DNA of 64,000 nt from Hyphomicrobiales bacterium. GTDB taxonomy: Bacteria; Pseudomonadota; Alphaproteobacteria; Rhizobiales; Kaistiaceae. The stretch lies in NCBI GenBank assembly GCA_017305635.1, contig JAFKKF010000006.1:310001-374000 (forward strand). The letters are read 5' to 3'. Numbering within the stretch: position 1 is the stretch's first letter; the number at the start of each line of letters is the position of its first letter. This document shows, piece after piece, positions 57,324 through 64,000 of the stretch. Under the pieces are notes generated by a model. It was not told the origin of the DNA. It was given only the letters and a program-made list of their open reading frames with translations, and searched no databases. Made by a program: the position numbers and the translations under genes.

Positions 57324-58556
57324 TCACTGGCTCGCCGCGGGAGCGGGAATCGCGGTCGCCGCAAGCTTGTCGACGAGGCGGTCGATCGCCGCACGGTCGG
57401 CGGCAGCCTGCGCCCAGGCGGCGGAGGCTTCCATCGCCACCTTCGGCAGCGCGTCGCGTTCGGCGAGGGCCTTGTCGAAATCGCCATGCTCGACCGCGTC
57501 GCGCATGCGCGAGACGATGGCCTCCGGCGTGTCGCCCTCGATCGGGCCGGCGGGGCGGACGGAGACGAAGCTGCTCGCGAAGGCGCCGAGCTGTCCGAGG
57601 AATCCGCCGCCACCGGCCGCATCGGCGACCGAGGCGAGGATGTGGTCGGCGACGCCGGGGAAGGCCTCTATCAGCTCGCTCTTCCGCGGCGCGCCCTTGG
57701 CGGCGAGGGGCTTCAGCTCGGCAAGCGCGGAGGAGGGCAGGCCGAGCACTTCCAGCATGGCGAGGTCGTGGTCGAAGGCGCCGCCCGAGGCCGCCGCCTG
57801 GCGGAGGGCGCTGATGGCGATGGCGAGCGCCGCCTTGCCGCTCTCGCCCGCAGGTGCGGCGGCTGCCGGCCGCGTCTCGAGGACCGCGATGCGGTTGGTG
57901 AGCGCCTGGGTCGAGGCTTCGAGCGCGGCCAACCGCCCGCGGAGGTCGGCGAGCACCTGGCCGTCGCCGGGCCCGGTCGCGCCTGTTGCTGCCGCTTCCA
58001 GCCGGTCGATGCGGGCGGAGAGCTCGGCGAGCGCCGGCTTGAGGTCGGGGCCCGGCGTTCCCGCCGCGGGCGCGGCTTCGAGCTTCGCCACGCGTTCGGC
58101 GAGGGCGGCGGCGGATTGCTCGATGGTCGCGACCTTGCCGGCCGCGGTCTCGACGCCGTCGACGCGCGCGGTCAGCGCAGTCACGGCATCTGCCGCCTGC
58201 TTGGCTGCGGCGGTGGCGGCATCGGCGGCGGATTGTGCGGGCGACGGGAACAGGCCGCTCGAATGGCCGGCGACGCCGATCAGGGTCGCCGCCAGCCCGC
58301 CGAGCAAAGCAGCGAGAAGGAGGGCCAGCCAGTCGCGGCCCGCGCGAGCGGGCGGCGTCACCGGCGTGGCGGGCGGGACCGAGGGTTCGGGGCCCATCGG
58401 GTCCGGTTCGTCGGCAAGGTTCTCGACCGGCGGGCTGGCAGCCTCGCTGGCCGATGCCGCCTCGAGGTCGATGGTGAGCGGTGTCTTCGGCCGGCGCTGG
58501 GGCGCACGCTTCGGCGACTTGCCCTGAAGATCCGGCGTTTCCTCGTCCGCTGCCAT
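57324..58556 (-). CDS. mic60: Mic60-like inner-membrane protein (mitofilin domain)
   Basis: A 410-residue protein: disordered polar head, one membrane helix (WLALLLAALLGGLAATLIGVAG, about 75-97), a long coiled coil (about 105-265), and a C-terminal mitofilin-like region (AIAISALRQAAASGGAFDHDLAMLEVLG and GDTPEAIVSRMRDAVEHGDFDKALAERDALP). Alphaproteobacterial Mic60 homologues sit in haem operons and shape intracytoplasmic membranes. The order hemC-hemD-mic60-hemY here is that known arrangement. The start ATG at 58556 is the first in frame after the upstream gene. Confidence 0.85.
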   Translation of the reverse strand: MAADEETPDLQGKSPKRAPQRRPKTPLTIDLEAASASEAASPPVENLADEPDPMGPEPSVPPATPVTPPARAGRDWLALLLAALLGGLAATLIGVAGHSSGLFPSPAQSAADAATAAAKQAADAVTALTARVDGVETAAGKVATIEQSAAALAERVAKLEAAPAAGTPGPDLKPALAELSARIDRLEAAATGATGPGDGQVLADLRGRLAALEASTQALTNRIAVLETRPAAAAPAGESGKAALAIAISALRQAAASGGAFDHDLAMLEVLGLPSSALAELKPLAAKGAPRKSELIEAFPGVADHILASVADAAGGGGFLGQLGAFASSFVSVRPAGPIEGDTPEAIVSRMRDAVEHGDFDKALAERDALPKVAMEASAAWAQAAADRAAIDRLVDKLAATAIPAPAASQ

Positions 58557-58597
58557 TCTGTCCCTCGTTGCCGCCCTTATACACGGGAATCGGGTAA

Positions 58598-59314
58598 CTA
58601 CTCCCTAACCGCGCCGGGAATGAGGGCGGCGAGGCTGGCGAGGTCCGGCCGTTCGGCAACGTGCAGTCGGCCGCCGAGGTTCCCAAGCGGCGCCGCGGCC
58701 TGCTCGGAGAGCGCGTAGAGGTCGAGAGCGCCTGCTTCCGGTGCCAGGCCGGCGGCCTCGATGAGACGGACGAAGGCGGCCGAAGTGCGCGCCGAGAAGA
58801 ACAGCGCGCCGTCGAGTTTTCCCCCGCGCAGGGCCGCCGTGACTTCCTCGCCGAGATCCGTCGCCGGCTCGGCGCGATAGGCCTCGACGCGCGCGACGCG
58901 ATAGTCCTTCGCCCCGAGTCTGCCGGCGAGATCGGCGGCCTGTTCGCGCGGCGCCGGGTAGAGGATCGTGCCGAGTTTTCCCGGATCCTCGTTCCCGATC
59001 AGCGCGACCAGCGCCTCGGCGTCGCCGCCTGCCGCCCGCACGTCGGCAAAGCCCTCGTCGCGGAGCAGCGCCGCCGTCTCCGCGCCGACGGCGAATGCCG
59101 GCAATCCGCGCCAGGCTGACGCATCGGGCCAACGCACCAGGGCGCGCACGCCGTTGCGGCTGGTGAGGACCAGGCTGTCGGGCTTCATCCCGGCCGGTGG
59201 CGGGTTGAAGCGCACCTCGAGCATCGGCCGCACGATCACGTCATGGCCGAGGGCGCGGAGCTTGGCCGCCGTCTCGGCCGCATCCGTCTCCGGCCGCGTG
59301 ACCAGCAGGCGCAT
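58598..59314 (-). CDS. hemD: Uroporphyrinogen-III synthase
   Basis: A 238-residue enzyme that closes hydroxymethylbilane with inversion of ring D. Typical HemD pattern: LLVTRPETDAAETAAKLRALGHDVIVRPMLEVRF, VLTSRNGVRAL, FAVGAETAALLRDEGFADVRAAGG, ILYPAPREQAADLAGRL, ARVEAYRAEP, LFFSARTSAAFVRLIEAAGL. It overlaps hemC by one base (TGATG). Sequence of this enzyme is poorly conserved in general; the operon position makes the call secure. Confidence 0.92.
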   Translation of the reverse strand: MRLLVTRPETDAAETAAKLRALGHDVIVRPMLEVRFNPPPAGMKPDSLVLTSRNGVRALVRWPDASAWRGLPAFAVGAETAALLRDEGFADVRAAGGDAEALVALIGNEDPGKLGTILYPAPREQAADLAGRLGAKDYRVARVEAYRAEPATDLGEEVTAALRGGKLDGALFFSARTSAAFVRLIEAAGLAPEAGALDLYALSEQAAAPLGNLGGRLHVAERPDLASLAALIPGAVRE

Positions 59315-60228
59315 CAGTGTCCCGTGAAGAAGCCGGGGCCGCCGGCCCGCTTCAGCGCCTCGCCGGCATCGGCGCCGATCGCTTCCGCGTCGCCGAGCGA
59401 TCCGCGCCGCTCGATCTCGTGGGCCTCGGAGCCGTCCGGCTTCACGATGATGCCGCGGAACCGGAAGCCGCCATGGTCGCGTTCGGCGAGCGCCCCGATC
59501 GGCGTGCGGCAGGAACCGTCGAGCACGGCGAGGAAAGCGCGCTCGGCCTGCAGCGCGACGAAGCTCTCGTAGTGGTTGGCGAGCGCGAGCTGCCCTTGCA
59601 TCTCGCCGTCCTCCTCGCGGGCCGTGATGGCGATGACGCCCTGGCCCGGCGCCGGCAGCCACTGGTCGACATCCATCATGTCGTCGGCGCGTTCCAGGAG
59701 CCCGAGGCGGGACAGGCCGGCGGCGGCGAGCAGCGTCGCGTCGGCCACGCCCTCGGCGATGCGCTTCAGCCGCGTCTCGACATTGCCGCGGAGGTTCACG
59801 ATGGCGAGGTCGGGCCGGAGGCGCAGCGCCAGCGCCTGCCGCCGGAGCGACGCCGTGCCGAGCCTGGCGCCCTTCGGCAGGTCGACCAGCCGCTCGGCAT
59901 GGGGCGAGATGAAGGCATCGCGCACGTCGGCGCGCGGCAGGCAGGCGGCGATGACGATGCCGTCCGGCAGGAAGGTCGGGATGTCCTTCGCCGAATGGAC
60001 GGCAATGTCGATGCGCCCGTCGAGCAGCGCCTCGTCGATCTCCTTGGTGAACAGACCCTTGCCGCCGGCCTCCGCCAGCGGCCGGTCGGTGATGCGGTCG
60101 CCGGTGGTGCGGATGGGCACGATCTCGCCTTCGCCGCCGCCCTCCTCGACGAGGGCGCGCACCATATCCGCCTGCGCGAGGGCGAGCGGGCTTCCGCGGG
60201 TGCCGATCCTGATGGCAGCCGATTGCAC
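59314..60228 (-). CDS. hemC: Hydroxymethylbilane synthase (porphobilinogen deaminase)
   Basis: A 304-residue enzyme joining four porphobilinogens. Landmarks are IRIGTRGSPLALAQA, GDRITDRPLAEAGGKGLFTKEID, DIAVHSAKDIPTFLPDG (catalytic Asp), GTASLRRQALA, NLRGNVETRLKRI, LPAPGQGVIAI and LDGSCRTPIGA with the cofactor-bearing Cys. GTG start at 60228, first gene of the haem operon. Divergent from a GNAT gene with a short intergenic space. Confidence 0.95.
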   Translation of the reverse strand: MQSAAIRIGTRGSPLALAQADMVRALVEEGGGEGEIVPIRTTGDRITDRPLAEAGGKGLFTKEIDEALLDGRIDIAVHSAKDIPTFLPDGIVIAACLPRADVRDAFISPHAERLVDLPKGARLGTASLRRQALALRLRPDLAIVNLRGNVETRLKRIAEGVADATLLAAAGLSRLGLLERADDMMDVDQWLPAPGQGVIAITAREEDGEMQGQLALANHYESFVALQAERAFLAVLDGSCRTPIGALAERDHGGFRFRGIIVKPDGSEAHEIERRGSLGDAEAIGADAGEALKRAGGPGFFTGH

Positions 60229-60312
60229 GGGTTCCGTCCGGGTGTTAGGGGCTTCGACAGTCCGGCCGGCAGTCTATTGCCGGGCGCGCGCAATTTCAAA
60301 GTGGCGAGGCCC

Positions 60313-60819
60313 ATGCTTCATATCGCGCCGCTGACGGCGGGCGACATACCGGCGATCGTCGAGGCCGAGGGCGGCGACCTCTGGTCGCGCGACGAGGCGT
60401 TCTGGCGCGGCTGCCTCGAAGAGCAGTCGCGCGGCGAGCGTTCGTCGGCCGTGGCGCGGGAGGATGGTGCCGTATGCGGCTATGGCCACCTGATCTGGAA
60501 ATCCGCCCATGACGGCTTCCGCGCGGCGCGCATCCCCGAGATCCGCGACCTGATGGTCGCCGAGCGCGCGCGGCGCCGGGGCGTCGGCACCCATGTCGTC
60601 GTCCATCTCGGCCGCTCCGCCCATGGCGCCGGCTGCCGGCAGGTGGGCACCGGCATCGGCCTCAACGAGGGCTACGGCGCGGCCCAGCGCCTCTTCGTCA
60701 AGCTCGGCTTCATGCCGGACGGGCGCGGGCTCACCGCCGCCGGCGCGCCCGTCTTCCCCGGCGACAGCGTCACCGCCGACGACACCCTCCTCCTCTGGTT
60801 CCTGCGGGACCTGCCATGA
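60313..60819 (+). CDS. GNAT family N-acetyltransferase
   Basis: A 168-residue GNAT protein. The acetyl-CoA-binding core is [65 protein letters not shown], with RRRGVGT as the pyrophosphate loop. An upstream in-frame GTG at 60301 could be used; I take ATG 60313. It lies between hemC and tsaD, where many relatives have these two directly divergent. Ends 10 bases before tsaD. Acceptor unknown. Confidence 0.82.
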   Translation: MLHIAPLTAGDIPAIVEAEGGDLWSRDEAFWRGCLEEQSRGERSSAVAREDGAVCGYGHLIWKSAHDGFRAARIPEIRDLMVAERARRRGVGTHVVVHLGRSAHGAGCRQVGTGIGLNEGYGAAQRLFVKLGFMPDGRGLTAAGAPVFPGDSVTADDTLLLWFLRDLP

Positions 60820-60829
60820 GGTTCGCGCG

Positions 60830-61918
60830 ATGATCGTCCTCGGCATCGAGACGAGTTGCGACGAGACCGCGGCGGCGCTGGTCGAGCGCCGGCCGGACGG
60901 TACGGGGCGCATCCTTTCCGACGTGGTGCTGTCGCAGACCGACGCCCATGCCGTGTTCGGCGGCGTGGTGCCGGAGATCGCGGCGCGCGCCCATGTCGAG
61001 ATGCTCGACGGCGTCATTGCCCGCGCCATGGCCGATGCCGGCCTCGGCTTCGCCGGTATCGACGCGGTCGCCGCCACCGCTGGCCCCGGCCTCATCGGTG
61101 GCGTGCTGGTCGGGCTCGTCACCGGCAAGGCCATCGCGCTGGCGGCGCAGAAGCCGCTCGTCGCGGTCAATCATCTCGAGGGCCATGCGCTCACCGCGCG
61201 GCTCACCGACCATGTCGCCTTCCCCTACCTCCTCCTTCTCGTCTCCGGCGGCCATTCCCAGTTCGTCGCAGTCGATGGAGTCGGGCGCTATCGCCGTCTC
61301 GGCGGCACCATCGACGATGCCCTCGGCGAGGCCTTCGACAAGGCGGCGAAGCTCCTCGGCCTCGGCTATCCCGGCGGTCCGCAGATCGAGCGGCTGGCGC
61401 GCGAGGGCGCCGCGGCGCGCTTCCCCCTGCCGCGCCCGCTCATTGGCCGCCCCGGCGCAGATTTCTCCTTCTCCGGCCTCAAGACCGCGCTCCGCCTCGC
61501 GGCGGAGGAGATCGCGCCGCTGTCGGATCGCGACGTCGCCGACCTTGCCGCTTCCTTCCAGGCGACGGTCACCGAGGTCGTGCGCGACCGCGCCGCCAAT
61601 GCGATGCGCGCCTTTTCCTCCCCCGTCTACGGGGGAGGGGGACCGCCGAAGGCGGTGGAGGGGGCGGGTGCGATGCCAACCCTCGTCGTCGCCGGCGGCG
61701 TCGCCGCCAACCAGGCGCTCCGCGCGACCCTCGACGACGTGGCGCGCGCCAATGGCTTCCGTCTCGTCGCGCCGCCGCTTCGCCTCTGCTCGGACAATGC
61801 CGTCATGATCGCCTGGGCCGGCGCCGAGCGTCTCGTCCTCGGGCTCCACGACGGTCTCGCGACGCCGGCGAGGCCGCGCTGGCCGCTCGAGTCCCTCCGT
61901 CGCGAGGAGGCGGCATGA
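60830..61918 (+). CDS. tsaD: tRNA N6-adenosine threonylcarbamoyltransferase TsaD
   Basis: A 362-residue Kae1/TsaD ATPase, part of the complex making t6A37 in tRNAs that read ANN codons. Visible are [55 protein letters not shown] (iron ligands), [39 protein letters not shown] and [12 protein letters not shown]. Residues about 263-281 ([18 protein letters not shown]) are not part of the usual family and are encoded by an inserted palindromic repeat. The stop overlaps gpsA (ATGA). The ATG at 60830 fits the family start. Confidence 0.93.
   Translation: MIVLGIETSCDETAAALVERRPDGTGRILSDVVLSQTDAHAVFGGVVPEIAARAHVEMLDGVIARAMADAGLGFAGIDAVAATAGPGLIGGVLVGLVTGKAIALAAQKPLVAVNHLEGHALTARLTDHVAFPYLLLLVSGGHSQFVAVDGVGRYRRLGGTIDDALGEAFDKAAKLLGLGYPGGPQIERLAREGAAARFPLPRPLIGRPGADFSFSGLKTALRLAAEEIAPLSDRDVADLAASFQATVTEVVRDRAANAMRAFSSPVYGGGGPPKAVEGAGAMPTLVVAGGVAANQALRATLDDVARANGFRLVAPPLRLCSDNAVMIAWAGAERLVLGLHDGLATPARPRWPLESLRREEAA
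61617..61668 (+). repeat. Palindromic repeat inserted in frame inside tsaD
   Basis: A perfect hairpin CCTCCCCCG-TCTA-CGGGGGAGG at 61617-61638 is followed by ACCGCC-GAA-GGCGGT at 61642-61656 and GGAGGGGGC. The two-hairpin design resembles the intergenic elements near 30076-30310. Translated, it adds about 19 residues in a loop before VVAGGVAAN. The reading frame is preserved across it. Confidence 0.75.
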
Positions 61919-62889
61919 TCGCCTCGGTCGGCGTCCTCGGCGGCGGTGCCTGGGGCACGGCGCTGGCGCTCACCGCCGCGCGCGCCGGCCGCAAGGTCAC
62001 GCTCTGGGCGCGCAATATCGCGGTCGCCAATTCCGTCCGCCAGCGCCACGAGAACCCGAAGCACCTGCCGGGCATCCTCCTCGACCCGCCTTTCGGCGCC
62101 ACCGCCCATCTCGCGGAGGTCGTCGGCGCCGACGCGCTGCTCATCGCCGTGCCGGCGCAGACGCTGCGGAGCGTCGCCACCGCCGCCGGCCGCCTCGTCG
62201 TCCCGGGCACGCCGGTCGTCGTCTGCGCCAAGGGGCTGGAGCGCGGCAGCGCCAAGCGCATGAGCGAGGTTCTCGCGGAAGCCGCGCCGAAGGTCACCGT
62301 CGCGGTCCTTTCCGGCCCCGGCTTCGCCATGGACGTGGCGCGGGGCCTGCCGACCGCCGTCACCATCGCCTCTGCCGACGAGGCGGTCGCCGATGCGCTT
62401 TCCGAGGCGCTTGCCGGCCCGTCCTTCCGCCCCTATGCCGCGACCGACGTGGTCGGCGTCGAGATCGGCGGCGCGGTCAAGAACGTGCTCGCCATCGCCG
62501 CCGGCATCGTCGCCGGGCAGAAGCTCGGCGCCAGCGCCCATGCCGCGCTGATCGCTCGCGGCTTCGCCGAGCTGCGCCGTCTGGCCGAAGCTATGGGGGC
62601 GCGGCCGGAGACGCTGATGGGCCTCTCCGGCCTCGGCGACCTGGTGCTGACGGCTTCGAGCCCGCAGTCGCGCAACTTCTCCTACGGCCTCTCCCTCGGC
62701 GAGGGCGGGGCGCGCGCCGGCGCGCTGGTCGAGGGCATCGAGACGGCGCTGGTCACGCGCGAGCTTGCGGGAAAGCTCGGCGTCGAGATGCCGATCGTCG
62801 ATGCCGTCGCCGGTGTCCTTTCGGCGAAGCTCACGATCCCGCAAGCGATCGCCGCGCTGATGAGCCGTCCGCTGAAGCGCGAGGACTAG
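61915..62889 (+). CDS. gpsA: Glycerol-3-phosphate dehydrogenase (NAD(P)+)
   Basis: A 324-residue enzyme reducing dihydroxyacetone phosphate to sn-glycerol 3-phosphate for phospholipids. Cofactor fold [29 protein letters not shown], then [58 protein letters not shown] with catalytic Lys, and [25 protein letters not shown]. Coupled to tsaD by an ATGA overlap. Its stop overlaps the convergent membrane-protein gene by four bases (CTAG). Confidence 0.95.
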   Translation: MIASVGVLGGGAWGTALALTAARAGRKVTLWARNIAVANSVRQRHENPKHLPGILLDPPFGATAHLAEVVGADALLIAVPAQTLRSVATAAGRLVVPGTPVVVCAKGLERGSAKRMSEVLAEAAPKVTVAVLSGPGFAMDVARGLPTAVTIASADEAVADALSEALAGPSFRPYAATDVVGVEIGGAVKNVLAIAAGIVAGQKLGASAHAALIARGFAELRRLAEAMGARPETLMGLSGLGDLVLTASSPQSRNFSYGLSLGEGGARAGALVEGIETALVTRELAGKLGVEMPIVDAVAGVLSAKLTIPQAIAALMSRPLKRED

Positions 62890-63416
62890 CGCGCCGGCGC
62901 CCCGGCGGCTGCCCGTGTTCCCCACAGCCGCCGCTGCTCCCGCCATTCGCGCGCGACGAGATAGATCGTCACCATGTCGAAGACGATGAAGCCGAGCAGG
63001 AACCACGACCAGTGGACGCTTAGCCGGTAGCCGGTATAGGCGACGAAGATCCCGAGGAAGGCGATGCCGACCGGGTAGGACCAGTGCCGCCCGATCAGCA
63101 GCATGACGAAGATGAAGAGCTTGATCGCGCCGTGCACGAACAGGTAGCCGGAGGCGAAGGCGAGCTTCGAGACGTCGAGGCCTTCGACGAAGTGCGTCAC
63201 GGCGAGGGCGATGGCGTTGCCCGGGTGGCGGGACAATTCATGCATGGTGAGGATGTCGATCAGCCAGCCGAGGGTGCGCGGGTCGGCGAAGTGGAGGAGC
63301 AGGCCGCCCGCCATTCCGAGGACGCCGTCGATCCCCTTCACGATCACCGCGATGATGAAGAGCCGGTCGGTGGCGCTGCCGCCCTTCCAGCGGGCGTGGG
63401 TCTCGTCCATTTGCAT
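62886..63416 (-). CDS. DUF2127-like membrane protein
   Basis: A 176-residue membrane protein with four predicted spans (LFIIAVIVKGIDGVLGMAGGLLL, FASGYLFVHGAIKLFIFVMLLIG, WSYPVGIAFLGIFVAYTGY, SWFLLGFIVFDMVTIYLVAREW). The K-G-x-D and H-G-x-x-K pairs in spans 1 and 2 are typical of DUF2127 proteins. The start ATG at 63416 is the first of ATG CAA ATG. Divergent from the EVE-domain gene and convergent with gpsA. Function unknown. Confidence 0.75.
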   Translation of the reverse strand: MQMDETHARWKGGSATDRLFIIAVIVKGIDGVLGMAGGLLLHFADPRTLGWLIDILTMHELSRHPGNAIALAVTHFVEGLDVSKLAFASGYLFVHGAIKLFIFVMLLIGRHWSYPVGIAFLGIFVAYTGYRLSVHWSWFLLGFIVFDMVTIYLVAREWREQRRLWGTRAAAGAPAR

Positions 63417-63502
63417 CAGGCGCCCAATACGGCGAATACTCGCCCCTGTCTTGCTTTGGTGGCTGCGGCGGAATGACCGCTGCCGGCGCGGGAGGCCGTC
63501 AC

Positions 63503-63910
63503 GTGGCACATTGGCTCTACAAGTCCGAACCGGAATCGTGGTCCTGGCAGCAGCAGGTCGAGGCCGGAAAGAAGGGCACGGAGTGGACAGGCGTGCGCAA
63601 TTTCACCGCCCGCAACAACATGCGCGCCATGAAGAAGGGGGATACTGGCTTCTTCTATCATTCGGGGGCTGAGCGGGCGATCGTCGGCATCGTCGAGGTG
63701 ATCAAGGACGCGCATCCCGATTCGACCGACGGGGCATGGGAATGCGTCGACCTCGCCGCGGTCAGGCCGGTGCCGAAGATCGTCACGCTCGACATGGTCA
63801 AGGCCGACAAGCGGCTCGCCGACATGGCCCTCGTCCGCCTCTCGCGCCTGTCGGTGCAGCCGGTCACCGACGCCGAATGGGCGATCCTGTGCAGGATGGC
63901 GGGGCTGTAG
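63503..63910 (+). CDS. EVE-domain protein
   Basis: A 135-residue EVE/PUA-like domain: MAHWLYKSEPESWSWQQQ, EWTGVRNFTARNNMRAMKKGDTGFFYHSGAERAIVGIVEVIKDAHPD, CVDLAAVRPVPKIVTLDMVKA. The family binds modified bases in DNA or RNA. I start at GTG 63503 behind GGGAGGCCGTCAC; ATG 63473 is possible. Such genes commonly follow gpsA in Rhizobiales. Complete; nothing but a repeat follows it to the edge. Confidence 0.85.
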   Translation: MAHWLYKSEPESWSWQQQVEAGKKGTEWTGVRNFTARNNMRAMKKGDTGFFYHSGAERAIVGIVEVIKDAHPDSTDGAWECVDLAAVRPVPKIVTLDMVKADKRLADMALVRLSRLSVQPVTDAEWAILCRMAGL

Positions 63911-63931
63911 GAAGCTCCATCCGCGACGTCA

Positions 63932-63966
63932 TCCCGGACAAGCCGCGAAGCGGCGCTGATCCGGGA
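63932..63966. repeat. Dispersed palindromic intergenic repeat
   Basis: TCCCGGA (63932-63938) and TCCGGGA (63960-63966) frame an inner hairpin GCCGC-GAA-GCGGC (63942-63954). The sequence GTCATCCCGGACAAGC followed by GATCCGGGATCCATG is of the common intergenic repeat type in Rhizobiales genomes. It is not coding. It could also act as a weak terminator for the EVE gene. Confidence 0.6.
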
Positions 63967-64000
63967 TCCATGCCATGACGGTTCCGAAGAACTGCCGTCG

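Noticed and set aside
1-64000. CRISPR arrays, IS elements or prophage genes
   Set aside because: No regularly spaced direct repeats, transposases, integrases or phage structural genes were seen anywhere in the window.

Overview
The window is high-GC DNA with dense, overlapping operons and many Tat-type signal peptides. It carries a hemC-hemD-mic60-hemY cluster next to tsaD and gpsA, a NrsF-type anti-sigma/ECF pair, an FCD-GntR/ROK/BMP-ABC repertoire and mosaic intergenic palindromes. Together these point to an alphaproteobacterium, most likely order Hyphomicrobiales (Rhizobiales); the genus cannot be fixed from the sequence alone. The left half and centre are mostly catabolic and transport genes; the last 9 kb (55.5-64 kb) is conserved chromosomal housekeeping.

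Layout. 1-5.6 kb: a minus-strand trio (SDR, GMC oxidoreductase, CoA-transferase), then a glycerate 2-kinase and a convergent GntR regulator. 5.6-7.3 kb: a NrsF-like anti-sigma factor, its ECF sigma factor and a divergent small exported MXSDX-type repeat protein, with two sites resembling promoters of this sigma family. 7.3-13.6 kb: a plus-strand operon for an acetoin-type 2-oxo acid/diketone dehydrogenase (fused E1 alpha-beta, free lipoyl domain, separate alpha/beta-hydrolase E2-like protein), a SorC regulator and two SDRs, preceded by a perfect palindrome that is probably the SorC operator.

13.6-26.4 kb: the most coherent system here. A long minus-strand operon encodes a BMP-family nucleoside ABC importer (binding protein, double ATPase, two permeases), a VOC protein, thymidine phosphorylase, nucleoside hydrolase and an amidohydrolase (deaminase-like). 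Beside it lie NIPSNAP, GMC oxidoreductase and uracil-DNA-glycosylase-like genes, divergent from a RutR-family TetR regulator. Two near-identical 16-bp sites matching the known RutR operator lie upstream of the importer operon and in the UDG/rutR intergenic region, where the site overlaps a good -35 element. I infer a pyrimidine-responsive nucleoside-scavenging regulon.

26.4-33.5 kb: an exported hydrolase, a large membrane spermidine-synthase-like protein, a frameshifted exported isoaspartyl methyltransferase, a Tat-exported berberine-bridge-type FAD oxidase and a LigD-like ligase domain lacking its catalytic lysine. 33.5-43.5 kb: two CUT2-type sugar ABC transporters. One is a permease-ATPase fusion with binding protein, SGNH hydrolase and ROK regulator, with two matching candidate operators. 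The other is a conventional ATPase/permease/binding-protein set led by an FCD-GntR regulator. 43.8-49.2 kb: a Tat-exported M20 amidohydrolase, a small secreted protein with a duplicated 5' end, glutaminase, an MFS transporter and an SH3-domain protein. 49.4-51.5 kb: a four-part fusion nitrite reductase (membrane anchor, cytochrome c, cupredoxin, CuNiR) behind an FNR/DNR-like box. 51.6-55.4 kb: a small HTH protein, a serine beta-lactamase-like hydrolase, an SDR remnant, a 3-hydroxyacyl-CoA dehydrogenase and a beta-keto-acid cleavage enzyme. 55.5-64 kb: tRNA-Thr(CGT), hemY, mic60, hemD, hemC, GNAT, tsaD (with a palindromic repeat inserted in frame), gpsA, a DUF2127-like membrane protein and an EVE-domain protein.

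All calls rest on reading the sequence; no database search was run. Functions are family-level unless stated.
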